Assembly: GCA_910577555.1 (NCBI GenBank)
Contig: CAJTLF010000010.1
Location: forward strand, 1-64,000
From: an uncultured Christensenella sp.
GTDB lineage: Bacteria > Bacillota > Clostridia > Christensenellales > Borkfalkiaceae
Direction of reading: 5' to 3'
Length of the DNA stretch: 64,000 nt
Made by a program: the position numbers and the translations under genes. The notes beneath the pieces were generated by a model. It was not told where the DNA came from. It did no database searches and saw only the letters and a program-made list of their open reading frames with translations. Positions 15,858 through 25,150 of this stretch are shown one piece after another. Positions within the stretch are counted from its first letter, which is position 1. Every line of letters starts with the position of its first letter.

Positions 15858-17708
15858 ATGAATAACTTGTGCGCGCGGTTGAAAAATTTTCATAACGGAA
15901 ACGATTTTAAAGCATACGAGTTATTCGGCTGTCATTATTCCGATGGCGGAAAATACGTGTTTCGAGTATGGGCTCCGCGTGCGGCAAGCGTACATTTAAA
16001 CGGTATTTTTTCCGAAAGCGAAAAGACTTTTCCTATGCAGAAACTTTGCGATAACGAAAGTTGGGAAGTTGAAGTTTTTGCAAAGGTAGGAGATAAATAC
16101 GCTTTTATAATAGAAACTGCGGACGGAAGGAAGCTTTTTAAGTCAGACCCTTACGCTTTTAAGTCCGACTTACCCATTTCGAAATATTCCGTGGTTTGCG
16201 ATTTGCCCGACTTTGCGGGTAGCGACAGACTGCGTGAGCCGCACCGTTACGATTTGCCGGTTAATATATACGAAGTCAATTTACTTTCCTGGAAACGCCA
16301 TTTGGATGGTTCGTATTATTCCTATAAAGAACTTGCCGGAGAGCTTGTTCCTTACGTTAAGAGTATGGGTTATACCCACGTGGAATTTATGCCCGTAACG
16401 GAATATCCGTTCGATGGGAGTTGGGGTTATCAGGTTACGGGATATTTTTCCGTAACTTCCCGTCTCGGTAGTCCTGACGAATTTAAAATGCTCGTTGACG
16501 CATTTCATTCGGCGGGAATAGGAGTAATTCTCGATTGGGTGCCCGCGCACTTTCCAAAAGACGCTTGGGGATTGTATGAATTTGACGGTCAGCCGCTTTA
16601 CGAATGTCCGCTTTGGGACAGAATGGAGCATTACGGTTGGGGTACGCGCCGTTTTGATTACGGTAAATACGAAATAGACAATTTCCTTTTGTCAAGCGCC
16701 TGTTTTTTTCTTGCAGTTTACGGAATAGACGGCTTGCGCGTAGACGCGGTTGCGTCAATGATTTATCTGAATTACGACCGCGCGGACGGCGATTTTACGC
16801 CTAATATTTACGGCGGGTGCGAAAATCTTGAAGGTATTGCGTTTTTAAAAAAATTCAATTCCGCCATTAAATCGGAATTTCCTGCGGCAGTAACCGTTGC
16901 CGAAGAGTCGACGGCGTTTCCCAAAGTCACGGGTAAAGTGTCTGACGGCGGACTTGGTTTCGATTACAAATGGAATATGGGTTGGATGAACGACGTTTTG
17001 TTTTACTGTCGGCAAGACCCGTATTTCAGAAATTATCATCACGATAAAATGACTTTTTCTCTCGTTTACGCCTTTTCGGAAAGATTTATACTTCCCGTTT
17101 CGCATGATGAAGTCGTTCACGTTAAAGGTTCTCTTGTAAATAAAATGTCCGGAGAATACGCGGATAAGTTTGCGGGCGAGAGATTATTTCTTGCTTTTAT
17201 GTATGCTCATCCCGGCAAAAAACTCAACTTTATGGGATATGAAGTTGCGCAATTTAAAGAATGGGATTATAATTCGGGCGTTGATTTCTTTCTTGCAGAC
17301 GAATATGAAATGCACTCGAAAATGTGTGCGTTCGTAAAGGCTTTAAATAAAATTTATTCAAAACACGAAAGCCTGTATTCGGTCGATTTTGATTGGAACG
17401 GATTTGAATGGCTTGTCGTAGACGATAAATTTAACAATCTTTTCGCTTTTGCGCGTACGGGAAAAAACGGTGAAAAAATCATTGCGGTTATGAATTTTTC
17501 CGGTGTTGATTTAATAAAATATTCGGTATCGACTGAAAATGCAAAGTATAAACTGATACTGAATACCGACGATAGAGAATATGGCGGTTCGGGAAAATTA
17601 AGAAAGAAAACTTTTAATTCGGTAAAACGCACGGACGGCAGCGGCGGTTATGCAATTGCGGTTAACGTACCAAGGCTTTCGTGTCTGTATTTTATAAAAG
17701 AAAAATAA
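15858..17708 (+). CDS. glgB: 1,4-alpha-glucan branching enzyme
   Basis: This 616-residue GH13 enzyme makes the alpha-1,6 branches of glycogen. A CBM48 domain (about 15-105, with YVFRVWAPRAASVHLNG) precedes the TIM barrel. Catalytic residues are D296 (GLRVDAVASM), E349 (VAEEST) and the aspartate of PVSHDEVVH. It has the shorter N-terminus of clostridial GlgB rather than the two-module form of enterobacteria. It opens a five-gene operon with short gaps. Confidence 0.95.
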   Translation: MNNLCARLKNFHNGNDFKAYELFGCHYSDGGKYVFRVWAPRAASVHLNGIFSESEKTFPMQKLCDNESWEVEVFAKVGDKYAFIIETADGRKLFKSDPYAFKSDLPISKYSVVCDLPDFAGSDRLREPHRYDLPVNIYEVNLLSWKRHLDGSYYSYKELAGELVPYVKSMGYTHVEFMPVTEYPFDGSWGYQVTGYFSVTSRLGSPDEFKMLVDAFHSAGIGVILDWVPAHFPKDAWGLYEFDGQPLYECPLWDRMEHYGWGTRRFDYGKYEIDNFLLSSACFFLAVYGIDGLRVDAVASMIYLNYDRADGDFTPNIYGGCENLEGIAFLKKFNSAIKSEFPAAVTVAEESTAFPKVTGKVSDGGLGFDYKWNMGWMNDVLFYCRQDPYFRNYHHDKMTFSLVYAFSERFILPVSHDEVVHVKGSLVNKMSGEYADKFAGERLFLAFMYAHPGKKLNFMGYEVAQFKEWDYNSGVDFFLADEYEMHSKMCAFVKALNKIYSKHESLYSVDFDWNGFEWLVVDDKFNNLFAFARTGKNGEKIIAVMNFSGVDLIKYSVSTENAKYKLILNTDDREYGGSGKLRKKTFNSVKRTDGSGGYAIAVNVPRLSCLYFIKEK

Positions 17709-17729
17709 TTATCATTGGGGGATTTAGCA

Positions 17730-18932
17730 ATGCTAAGAAAAAAAGAATGCGTTGCGATGTTGCTTGCCGGCGGTCAGGGCAGCAGGCTTTACGCTTTAAC
17801 AAGTAATATCGCAAAACCTGCGGTTTCGTTCGGGTCGAAATACAGAATTATCGATTTTCCGCTTTCAAACTGCATTAATTCCGGTATAGATACCGTCGGA
17901 GTGCTTACACAGTACCAGCCGCTTGTATTAAACGAGTACGTAGGCAACGGTCAGCCGTGGGATTTGGACAGAACGTTCGGCGGCGTTCACATTCTTTCTC
18001 CTTATGAAGCTAAGACGGATACTTCCTGGTATAAAGGTACGGCAAACGCTATTTATCAGAATATAAGATTTATGAAAATGTACGACCCCGAATACGTGCT
18101 GATACTTTCGGGCGACCACATTTATAAAATGGATTACGATAAAATGATTGCGGCGCACAAAGCAGCGAATGCCGATTGTACGATTGCTTGCATGCAGGTT
18201 CCTTTGAGCGAAGCGTCGCGTTTCGGTATATTGAATACCCGTGAAGACGGCTCAATTTACGAGTTTGAAGAAAAACCCGCCAAGCCTAAAAGCGATTTGG
18301 CGTCTATGGGTATTTACGTATTTACCGCAGAAAAACTTTTCAAGTATCTAGAACTTGATAATAGCGACCCTAAATCCGAGAAAGATTTCGGCAAAAACGT
18401 GTTGCCCGCTATGCTTAATGCCGGAGAAAAAATGCAGTCTTACAGATTTGAAGGCTATTGGAAAGACGTTGGCACGATAAGCTCTCTTTGGGAAGCTAAT
18501 ATGGATTTGCTTGGCGTCGTTCCTAACTTTAAGCTGGACGACAGGGATAAAGTCATTTATTCGAGAAGTCCGCTTGCGCCCCCTGCTTATATTCAGGGCG
18601 AAGTTATAAATTCGCTCGTGGCTACCGGTTGCGAAGTGGAAGGTAAAGTCGTTAATTCGGTCGTAGGCACGAACTGCGTTATCGAAGAAGGCGCCGAAGT
18701 TATCGACAGCGTTCTTATGGGTAACATAACCGTTAAAGCAGGCGCGAAAATCAATTATTCCATAATTGACGAAGACGTGGTTATAGGCGAAAAGGCAGTT
18801 ATAGGTTCTCCTATAAAACAGGCGTTGAAGGTCGGCGGAAAGACGGCTGGAATTGCAGTTCTCGGCAGGGGAATTACCGTTAAAAAGAGCGGAAAAATTC
18901 CGGCGGGCGAAATAGTAGATAAGGACGTTTAA
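17730..18932 (+). CDS. glgC: Glucose-1-phosphate adenylyltransferase, catalytic subunit
   Basis: This 400-residue enzyme makes ADP-glucose from ATP and glucose-1-phosphate, the committed step of glycogen synthesis. The nucleotidyltransferase signature LLAGGQGSRLYALT is near the N-terminus, with KPAVSFGSKYRIIDFPLSNC, and a left-handed beta-helix occupies the C-terminal third. ATG 17730 is chosen over a TTG at 17715 because a GGGGGAT ribosome site precedes it. It is followed 14 nt later by glgD, its regulatory partner in Firmicutes. Confidence 0.95.
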   Translation: MLRKKECVAMLLAGGQGSRLYALTSNIAKPAVSFGSKYRIIDFPLSNCINSGIDTVGVLTQYQPLVLNEYVGNGQPWDLDRTFGGVHILSPYEAKTDTSWYKGTANAIYQNIRFMKMYDPEYVLILSGDHIYKMDYDKMIAAHKAANADCTIACMQVPLSEASRFGILNTREDGSIYEFEEKPAKPKSDLASMGIYVFTAEKLFKYLELDNSDPKSEKDFGKNVLPAMLNAGEKMQSYRFEGYWKDVGTISSLWEANMDLLGVVPNFKLDDRDKVIYSRSPLAPPAYIQGEVINSLVATGCEVEGKVVNSVVGTNCVIEEGAEVIDSVLMGNITVKAGAKINYSIIDEDVVIGEKAVIGSPIKQALKVGGKTAGIAVLGRGITVKKSGKIPAGEIVDKDV

Positions 18933-18946
18933 GGGGGAAAATTAAA

Positions 18947-20053
18947 ATGGCTTCAACTGTCGGAATTATATTTTCGAGTATGAACGAAGAAAACGTACCC
19001 GAAATTACAAAAGTTAGGTCTATGGGTTCAGTGCCTATGGGCGGCAGATACCGTTTGGTGGATTTTGCTCTTTCGAATATGGTTAATTCGGGCATAACCA
19101 CCGTCGGAATGATAACGAAAAATAATTACCAGTCTTTAATGGACCATCTCGGTTCGGGTAAGTATTGGGATTTGGCGAGAAAAGAGGGCGGATTAATTCT
19201 TTTGCCGCCTTATAGCGGAGAATCGGAAACGCTATATCGTAACCGTCTGGAAGCATTGAAGGGCGCGACGGCGTTTTTGAAGAAGTGCAAGGAAGATTTC
19301 GTCGTGATTACGGACAGCGACGCAGTATATAAACTCGATTACAGCAAAGTAATTGACGCGCATATCGAAAAAAATGCCGATATTACAATGGTGTATCACG
19401 AACACGAAGTCGTAAAATCGCATTATTATATAAATTTTGAAACTGCGGCGGACGGAAAAATTACCGACGTTGCTATAAATTCCACTGCCCGCGGGGTTAG
19501 AAAGAACTATATTAACGTTATGGTTGCCCGCACTTCGTTTATGTTGCATCTTATTCAGGATGCAATTCAACACGGTTATACGAGTTTCGGCAGAGATATT
19601 TTAAGTAAGGGCGTTTCAACTTATAATCTATACGCTTATAAGCTTGAAGGTTATTACGCGAGCGTTACTTCGCTTGAAAAATATTTTTCAATCAACTTGG
19701 ACCTGTTGAATAAGGATGTGCGAAAAGAGATATTCGGCGACAGAGACGTGTATACGAAAGTAAACGACAGCGCGCCCGCCAAATTTACCGATACGGCAAA
19801 AGTTAAAAATTCTCTGGTATCCGACGGCTGTTTCATAGAAGGCACGGTAGAAAATTGTATTCTTTTCCGCGGTGTTAAGATAGGCAGGGGAGCAGTAGTT
19901 AAAAACTGCATTATAATGACCGACAATATAATCGGAGAAAATTGTAATCTTGCATACGTCGTAAGCGATAAGGATTCGGTTATCCGTGACAACAGGACGC
20001 TTGCAGGCTGTGAAAAACAACCCTATTTCATCAACAAGGGTTCGCTTATATAA
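18947..20053 (+). CDS. glgD: GlgD regulatory subunit of ADP-glucose pyrophosphorylase
   Basis: This 368-residue GlgC paralogue lacks the N-terminal AGGxGxRL nucleotide signature. Its start reads MASTVGIIFSSMNEENVPEI, while MGGRYRLVDFALSNMVNSGI and the C-terminal beta-helix are kept. In Bacillus and other Firmicutes GlgD is inactive by itself and activates GlgC in a heterotetramer, which fits its position next to glgC. Confidence 0.93.
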   Translation: MASTVGIIFSSMNEENVPEITKVRSMGSVPMGGRYRLVDFALSNMVNSGITTVGMITKNNYQSLMDHLGSGKYWDLARKEGGLILLPPYSGESETLYRNRLEALKGATAFLKKCKEDFVVITDSDAVYKLDYSKVIDAHIEKNADITMVYHEHEVVKSHYYINFETAADGKITDVAINSTARGVRKNYINVMVARTSFMLHLIQDAIQHGYTSFGRDILSKGVSTYNLYAYKLEGYYASVTSLEKYFSINLDLLNKDVRKEIFGDRDVYTKVNDSAPAKFTDTAKVKNSLVSDGCFIEGTVENCILFRGVKIGRGAVVKNCIIMTDNIIGENCNLAYVVSDKDSVIRDNRTLAGCEKQPYFINKGSLI

Positions 20054-20074
20054 AGCAAAAAGGGGGAATAAATT

Positions 20075-21628
20075 ATGGCTACCGTTACGAAAAAAACAAG
20101 TACTACGAAAACTACTACTAAAAAGACTGCTTCTGCGACGAAAGCGTCCGTTAAACCGGACGCTCCAAAACCCGTCAGAAAAACGGTAAAAGAAAAAGCT
20201 GCCGTAACAGCGCAAAAGAAGAAAATACTTTTCGTTGCATCTGAAGCTACGCCTTTTATTGCTACGGGCGGACTTGCGGAAGTTATAGGTTCGCTTTCCA
20301 CTGCGCTTGCGGCTACAAAAAAGTTTGACGTAAGAGTTGTAATCCCGCTTTATTCGGATATTAAAAAGGAATATCGCGAAAAATTCACCTACCTTGGAAA
20401 CCTTTACGTACATCTTGCATGGCGTAATCAATATTGCGGAATATTCGAGTACGTGAAGGACGGAGTTACTTATTACTTTATAGATAACGAATTTTACTTT
20501 AAGCGTCCCGGGTGTTACGGCTATTTCGACGACGGCGAAAGATTTGCTTTCTTCTCTCGTAGCGTTCTCGAGATTATGTCTTTTCTTAATTTTTACCCTG
20601 ACGTTATGCACTGCCACGATTGGCAGGCTGCGCTTGCGGCAATTTATCTTAAAACCAACTATTGTTTCAGACCCGAATATCAATTTATACGCGCATTGTT
20701 TACTATTCATAATATAGAATATCAGGGTTGGTATTCGTTGGATTTGCTCGGCGATTTATTTGATATTTACGGTACTTATCAGTATTTGGTTGAATATAAA
20801 AATTCTATTAACCTTATGAAAGGTGCAATAGAGTGTTGCGAAAGATTTTCAACCGTAAGCCCTAAATATGCAGACGAAATTAAGAGCGAATACTATGCGC
20901 ACGGGCTTGAACCCATAGTGCAGAGAAACGCTTTCAAGCTTTGCGGTATTCTTAACGGTATAGACGTGGAAGGCTATAATCCCGAAAAGGATACGCATCT
21001 TTACGCCAATTATACTGCGAATGATTTTGCAAATAAAGCGGTTTGTAAAAAGGGACTTCAGAAGCAACTCGGCTTGCCGCAAAAACCGGATACGCCGATT
21101 ATTTCTATGGTAACCCGTTTGGTTTCGCATAAGGGGCTTGACCTTGTTACCGCAGTTATCGAAGAATTATTGCACGAAGACGTGCAAATAGTAATTCTCG
21201 GAACGGGAGACGCGCATTTTGAAGGATTCTTCAGTGACCTTGCAAGACGCTATCCCGATAAAATGAGTGCAAATATAATATTTAACGGAGATTTGTCAAG
21301 GAAAATATATTCGGGTTCGGATATATTCCTTATGCCTTCCAAGTCAGAACCTTGCGGGCTTTCGCAGATGATTGCCTGCCGCTACGGAACAATTCCCGTA
21401 GTAAGGGAGACGGGCGGACTTTATGATAGCATTAAACCGCTTGAAAACGGTTATACATTCACTAACTTCAACGCGCACGATATGCTTTTCGTGTTGCGCA
21501 AGGCAATCTCCGATTATAAAAACAAAGAAGAGTGGGCAAAATTAATGTATCGAGCGGCAACTTCCGATTTCAGTTGGGGGCATTCCGCACAGGAATACGA
21601 AACGCTCTATTTGAATATGCTTAAATAA
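20075..21628 (+). CDS. glgA: Glycogen synthase with a basic N-terminal extension
   Basis: This 517-residue GT5 synthase elongates alpha-1,4-glucan from ADP-glucose. The GT-B core starts at about residue 50 (KKILFVASEATPF). ATGGLAEV stands where most enzymes have KxGGL, so the usual ADP-contact lysine is replaced by alanine. Later motifs include GIDVEGYNP, a VTRLVSHKGLDL segment and PSKSEPCGLSQM. The first 49 residues are a Lys/Thr/Ala/Pro-rich low-complexity tail absent from typical GlgA, and the ATG at 20075 has a GGGGG ribosome site, so the tail is likely translated. Confidence 0.93.
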   Translation: MATVTKKTSTTKTTTKKTASATKASVKPDAPKPVRKTVKEKAAVTAQKKKILFVASEATPFIATGGLAEVIGSLSTALAATKKFDVRVVIPLYSDIKKEYREKFTYLGNLYVHLAWRNQYCGIFEYVKDGVTYYFIDNEFYFKRPGCYGYFDDGERFAFFSRSVLEIMSFLNFYPDVMHCHDWQAALAAIYLKTNYCFRPEYQFIRALFTIHNIEYQGWYSLDLLGDLFDIYGTYQYLVEYKNSINLMKGAIECCERFSTVSPKYADEIKSEYYAHGLEPIVQRNAFKLCGILNGIDVEGYNPEKDTHLYANYTANDFANKAVCKKGLQKQLGLPQKPDTPIISMVTRLVSHKGLDLVTAVIEELLHEDVQIVILGTGDAHFEGFFSDLARRYPDKMSANIIFNGDLSRKIYSGSDIFLMPSKSEPCGLSQMIACRYGTIPVVRETGGLYDSIKPLENGYTFTNFNAHDMLFVLRKAISDYKNKEEWAKLMYRAATSDFSWGHSAQEYETLYLNMLK

Positions 21629-21650
21629 TTTTCAACTTCAGGAGAACAAA

Positions 21651-24095
21651 ATGAGCTTAACTGCAATTACCGAAAAGGACGCAAAGGACTTAATTAAGGG
21701 AAAACTGTCGAGATACTTCGGCGTAGCCCCTGCGGAAGCGTCCAAAGAACAGGTTTATAAGGCCGTAGTAATGGTCGTAAGGGATATTTTACTTGAAAAG
21801 CGTCAGCAATTTCACAAAAAAGTGAAATCAAAGCGCGCAAAGAAAGTTTATTATCTTTGTATGGAATTCCTTATGGGGCGTTCGCTCAAAAACAGCTTGT
21901 ACAATTTAGGGAATACGGCTGTTTTTGAAAAAGCGGTTGCGTCTTACGGGTTAAATCTCGAAGACCTATACGAGCTTGAACCTGACGCCGGACTTGGTAA
22001 CGGCGGTTTAGGCAGACTTGCGGCGTGTTTTATGGACGCGTTGGCAACAGGAAATTATCCCGCAATGGGTTACTCGTTGCGTTATGAATACGGACTTTTC
22101 AAACAGAAAATAGTTGACGGGTGGCAGATAGAGTTGCCCGACGTTTGGTTGCCCGGCGGAGAAGCGTGGCTCACTCAGCGCACGGATAAATCTTTTATCG
22201 TTAAATTTAACGGACAGATAGAAGAAAAATGGACGGAAAACGGTCTTGAAACTAATTATATAAACTGTAATGAAGTTCAGGCTGTAGCTTATGATATGAT
22301 GGTTTCTGGTAAGGGTAGCGAAGCTGTTTCCGTTTTAAGGTTATGGAAAGCAAGACCCGTACAGGACTTCAATATGAAGCTGTTTTCCCAGGGTGAGTAC
22401 TATCAGGCAATGACGGAAGATAACGACGCCGATTTGCTTACGAAAGTGCTTTACCCTGCGGATAATCATAACGCAGGTAAGTCGCTTCGTTTAAAACAGC
22501 AATATTTTCTCTGCTCCGCATCAATTCAGAACATAGTGGAAGACCATAAGCGCAGGTACGGAAATCTTATGGATTTGCCTAAGTTTGCGGCGATTCATTT
22601 AAACGATACGCATCCCGCGTTAGCAATACCTGAACTTATGCGGGTTCTTGTGGATGAGTATTTTTACGATTGGAATAAAGCTTGGGCGATTACTACGGCT
22701 ACGTGCGCATACACAAACCACACCGTGCTTGCCGAAGCTCTTGAAACTTGGTCGGAAGACCTTATTGCAAGAACAATTCCCAGAATTCATTCCATAATAA
22801 AGGAAATAAATCGCAGACTGTGCGAACGACTTTGGGATAAATTCCCTGGTGAATGGGCTAAAATTTCCAGAATGTCTATAATCGAACACGACCGTATTAA
22901 GATGGCAAATTTGTCTGTATACGGCGGACATAGCGTAAACGGAGTTTCTGCGTTACACAGTGAGATTATAAAAAATTCTGTGTTTAAGGATTTTTACGAT
23001 TTTTCGCCTGAAAAATTTACTAACGTAACTAACGGTATTGCGCACAGAAGATGGCTCAATCAATCAAATCCCGAATTGAGTGCGCTTTTGACCGAGTGCA
23101 TAGGCGATGGGTTTGAGCTTGACAGCTCTCGCCTTGCGGATTTTAAGAAATTCGAAGACGATGAAAGCGTTTTAAACAGACTTGACGAAATTAAGCTCAT
23201 TAAGAAAAAACAATTTGCCGAATTTGCAAAGAAGAAGCAGGGTATTATAATTGACCCGAATACTTTATTCGACGTGCAGGCTAAGCGTTTACACGAGTAT
23301 AAGCGGCAGCTTTTAAACGTTTTGAATATAATCGACACGTATCTTGATTTGCGGGATAATCCTAATCACAAAATTTTGCCTAAAACTTATATTTTCGGAG
23401 CGAAAGCGGCTCCCGGTTACGATATGGCAAAAAAGATTATTAAGCTAATCAATTATCTTGCCACAGAAATTTCTTCCGACCCTAAAATCAAGGAAAAGTT
23501 AAACGTTGTGTATATGGAAGATTACAACGTAACAATGTCGGAAAAGCTTATGCCCGCGTCCGAAGTATCTGAACAAATTTCTCTTGCCGGAAAAGAGGCG
23601 AGTGGAACTGGCAATATGAAATTTATGATAAACGGTGCGCTTACGATAGGTACGCTTGACGGCGCGAACGTTGAAATGGCGCAAGCTGTCGGCAAAGAAA
23701 ATATTTTCATATTCGGATATAAAGCAAACGAAGTAGACGAGATTTGGCGTAACGGATACAGTTCAAGCAAGTTCTATAACGAGTCGCCCAAACTTCGGAG
23801 AATAATCGAAGCGTTGATTATAGGTTTCAACGGCGAAAGTTTTGCCGATATCGCAAATTATCTGCTGACAGATATGCCTGTTGCCGACCCGTATATGTGT
23901 ATGGCTGATTTTGCGGCGTACAGCAACACTCAGCACGAAATTTCATCGTTATACGCTAAGAATAAGAAAAAATGGAATCAGATGTCACTGAGAAATATTG
24001 CAGCATCAGGCTATTTCTCGGCTGACCGTGCGATTGACGATTACGCTAATAACATATGGAATTTGAAAAGCGTAATTCAAAAAGTAGATAAATAA
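21651..24095 (+). CDS. glgP: Glycogen/maltodextrin phosphorylase
   Basis: This 814-residue GT35 phosphorylase releases glucose-1-phosphate from alpha-1,4-glucan and needs pyridoxal phosphate. Family motifs are seen throughout: YLCMEFLMGRSLKNSL, EPDAGLGNGGLGRLAACFMD, IHLNDTHPALAIPELMR, and the cofactor region EASGTGNMKFMINGALTIG, whose NMKF lysine binds PLP. It ends the operon, which therefore encodes both synthesis and breakdown of glycogen. Confidence 0.96.
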   Translation: MSLTAITEKDAKDLIKGKLSRYFGVAPAEASKEQVYKAVVMVVRDILLEKRQQFHKKVKSKRAKKVYYLCMEFLMGRSLKNSLYNLGNTAVFEKAVASYGLNLEDLYELEPDAGLGNGGLGRLAACFMDALATGNYPAMGYSLRYEYGLFKQKIVDGWQIELPDVWLPGGEAWLTQRTDKSFIVKFNGQIEEKWTENGLETNYINCNEVQAVAYDMMVSGKGSEAVSVLRLWKARPVQDFNMKLFSQGEYYQAMTEDNDADLLTKVLYPADNHNAGKSLRLKQQYFLCSASIQNIVEDHKRRYGNLMDLPKFAAIHLNDTHPALAIPELMRVLVDEYFYDWNKAWAITTATCAYTNHTVLAEALETWSEDLIARTIPRIHSIIKEINRRLCERLWDKFPGEWAKISRMSIIEHDRIKMANLSVYGGHSVNGVSALHSEIIKNSVFKDFYDFSPEKFTNVTNGIAHRRWLNQSNPELSALLTECIGDGFELDSSRLADFKKFEDDESVLNRLDEIKLIKKKQFAEFAKKKQGIIIDPNTLFDVQAKRLHEYKRQLLNVLNIIDTYLDLRDNPNHKILPKTYIFGAKAAPGYDMAKKIIKLINYLATEISSDPKIKEKLNVVYMEDYNVTMSEKLMPASEVSEQISLAGKEASGTGNMKFMINGALTIGTLDGANVEMAQAVGKENIFIFGYKANEVDEIWRNGYSSSKFYNESPKLRRIIEALIIGFNGESFADIANYLLTDMPVADPYMCMADFAAYSNTQHEISSLYAKNKKKWNQMSLRNIAASGYFSADRAIDDYANNIWNLKSVIQKVDK

Positions 24096-24104
24096 AATTT
24101 ATAT

Positions 24105-24140
24105 AAAAGAAAGGCAGAAAGTTTTCTGCCTTTCTTTTAA
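24105..24140 (+). terminator. Terminator of the glycogen operon
   Basis: A 16-bp perfect stem, AAAAGAAAGGCAGAAA (24105-24120) against 24123-24138, has a T-rich 3' arm. It starts 9 nt after the glgP stop. Confidence 0.85.
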
Positions 24141-24243
24141 TTATGTCTGACATAGTAGTTATTTGCCGTGTTTTTAATAAAAATCTTGACACTGTATTTA
24201 TGATTAATGATTTAGAAATTTATTCAAATTTTTAGAAAAATTC

Positions 24244-24273
24244 TTGACAAAGCTACTATCCCCGTGCTATTCT
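24244..24273 (+). promoter_or_regulatory. Host promoter reading into the left dif-like site
   Basis: TTGACA (24244-24249), an 18-nt gap and TATTCT (24268-24273) point toward the dif-like site 20 nt away. Before the prophage entered, this promoter would have led through dif into the DUF2726-like and xerS-like genes. It now reads into the prophage end. The assignment to the host rests on the insertion model. Confidence 0.5.
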
Positions 24274-24291
24274 TTATTTAATAACCGCAAC

Positions 24292-24319
24292 ACTTCGTAA
24301 AAGCTGTGTTTTACGAACA
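24292..24319. other. dif-like Xer site, left prophage boundary
   Basis: The layout is exactly 11-6-11: left arm ACTTCGTAAAA, spacer GCTGTG, right arm TTTTACGAACA. The left arm matches the Bacillus subtilis dif left arm ACTTCCTAGAA at 9 of 11 positions. The inner nine bases of the arms form a perfect inverted repeat (TTCGTAAAA/TTTTACGAA). A second copy lies at 30310-30340. Confidence 0.75.
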
Positions 24320-24672
24320 CTTAAATCTTCTATTAGATAATACCACCATTTAAGGAAGAAGTCAAGAGTTTGAGCAAAAAAAAGTTGAAAAATTTTTAAT
24401 TAAATAAAAATAAGTCCCTTTGCGCTTGCAAGGGGATTTTTTTATGCGGTTAAAATTAATTTAAACTGTCTTTCCGCTTTCCTTTATCTTCCGTCATTCC
24501 ATTTTAACGCTTTTACGGTTTATTTCGTCAAGGCGGTTGTATTTTTTCCGTTATAAGGTTTTGCGTATTTGTTACGGAAAAAATCTCCACCGAGAAATAC
24601 CTTGACTAAATCTCCCTAAAAGCGTTGCTTCCGTTCTGCCGAAAGGCAAATAAATTTAGGTAGGTAAAGGAA
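24320..24672. other. Non-coding left end of the prophage
   Basis: No convincing gene is seen here. A hairpin formed by CCCTTTG and CAAGGGG followed by TTTTTTT lies near 24415-24443 and could be a terminator. The rest is pyrimidine-rich with several TTCCG and ACGG words. Confidence 0.5.
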
Positions 24673-24780
24673 ATGGAAGAAATGACAGTTTCGGAACTCA
24701 ACCGCTTGATTTCGTATTTGAAGTCTATCGGTTGGAACGATACGGAAATTGTTAAATTGCTTGATTACATAAGCAGTTAA
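24673..24780 (+). CDS. Small protein of 35 residues, unknown function
   Basis: The frame runs ATG 24673 to TAA 24780 and starts MEEMTVSELNRL, with a helical amphipathic pattern ending in LLDYISS. An AGGTAAAGG ribosome site is a few bases upstream. The pattern looks like a short helical DNA-binding or regulatory peptide, but no family is recognised. It is on the strand opposite to the phage structural genes. Confidence 0.4.
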   Translation: MEEMTVSELNRLISYLKSIGWNDTEIVKLLDYISS

Positions 24781-24940
24781 ACGGTTTCCGTTGTAGGACA
24801 TACTAAAAGCCGTCTCCCCTACTCCACAGTAGAAAACGGCTTTTACCACAGGGCGGTAGTTACCTATCTCTACCGCTCTAAACTTATTTTTATTATAACT
24901 TATCCACATTAAAAAATCAATCTTTTAAGGAGTTAATTTT
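24781..24940. other. Non-coding stretch with two hairpins
   Basis: AAAAGCCGT and ACGGCTTTT form one stem (about 24806-24845), and GGGCGGTAG and CTACCGCTC form a second (about 24852-24880). They could be phage packaging or replication hairpins, or a terminator of the 35-residue gene. An AT-rich promoter-like TTATAA lies downstream. Confidence 0.4.
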
Positions 24941-25150
24941 ATGTATTATGAAATAAATGTAGCTTTAAAAATTAATGGCAAATTTTACCACTATTTTGCA
25001 ACAGCTGAAAGAAGTATCGACAATGAAGAAAAAGCCATACACATTGCAAACGAACTGCAAGAAATGTATGATAACAGATTTGGAATTGACAATGTTAAGA
25101 TTACAATTACAAAGTGGAATAAAGTCGGACAAGAAATAAAAGCCCATTAA
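24941..25150 (+). CDS. Hypothetical 69-residue prophage protein
   Basis: This small acidic-to-neutral protein starts MYYEINVALKINGKFYHYF, with a clear AAGGAG 8 nt upstream of the ATG. It has an alternating beta pattern followed by a helix (IHIANELQEMYDN) and a final beta strand (VKITITKW). No family is recognised. It faces the rep gene tail to tail with a 4-nt overlap, and both ends share a hairpin, GCCCATTAAGGGC followed by TTTTTTT. Confidence 0.6.
   Translation: MYYEINVALKINGKFYHYFATAERSIDNEEKAIHIANELQEMYDNRFGIDNVKITITKWNKVGQEIKAH

Noticed and set aside
19688..20710. A 340-codon minus-strand frame across glgD and glgA
   Set aside because: It is a mirror frame of two conserved genes, and its composition is unlike a real protein.
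24292..24319. The left inverted repeat read as a simple transcription terminator
   Set aside because: It has no T-run on either strand, has an 11-6-11 layout and has a second copy 6 kb away. A dif-type site fits better.
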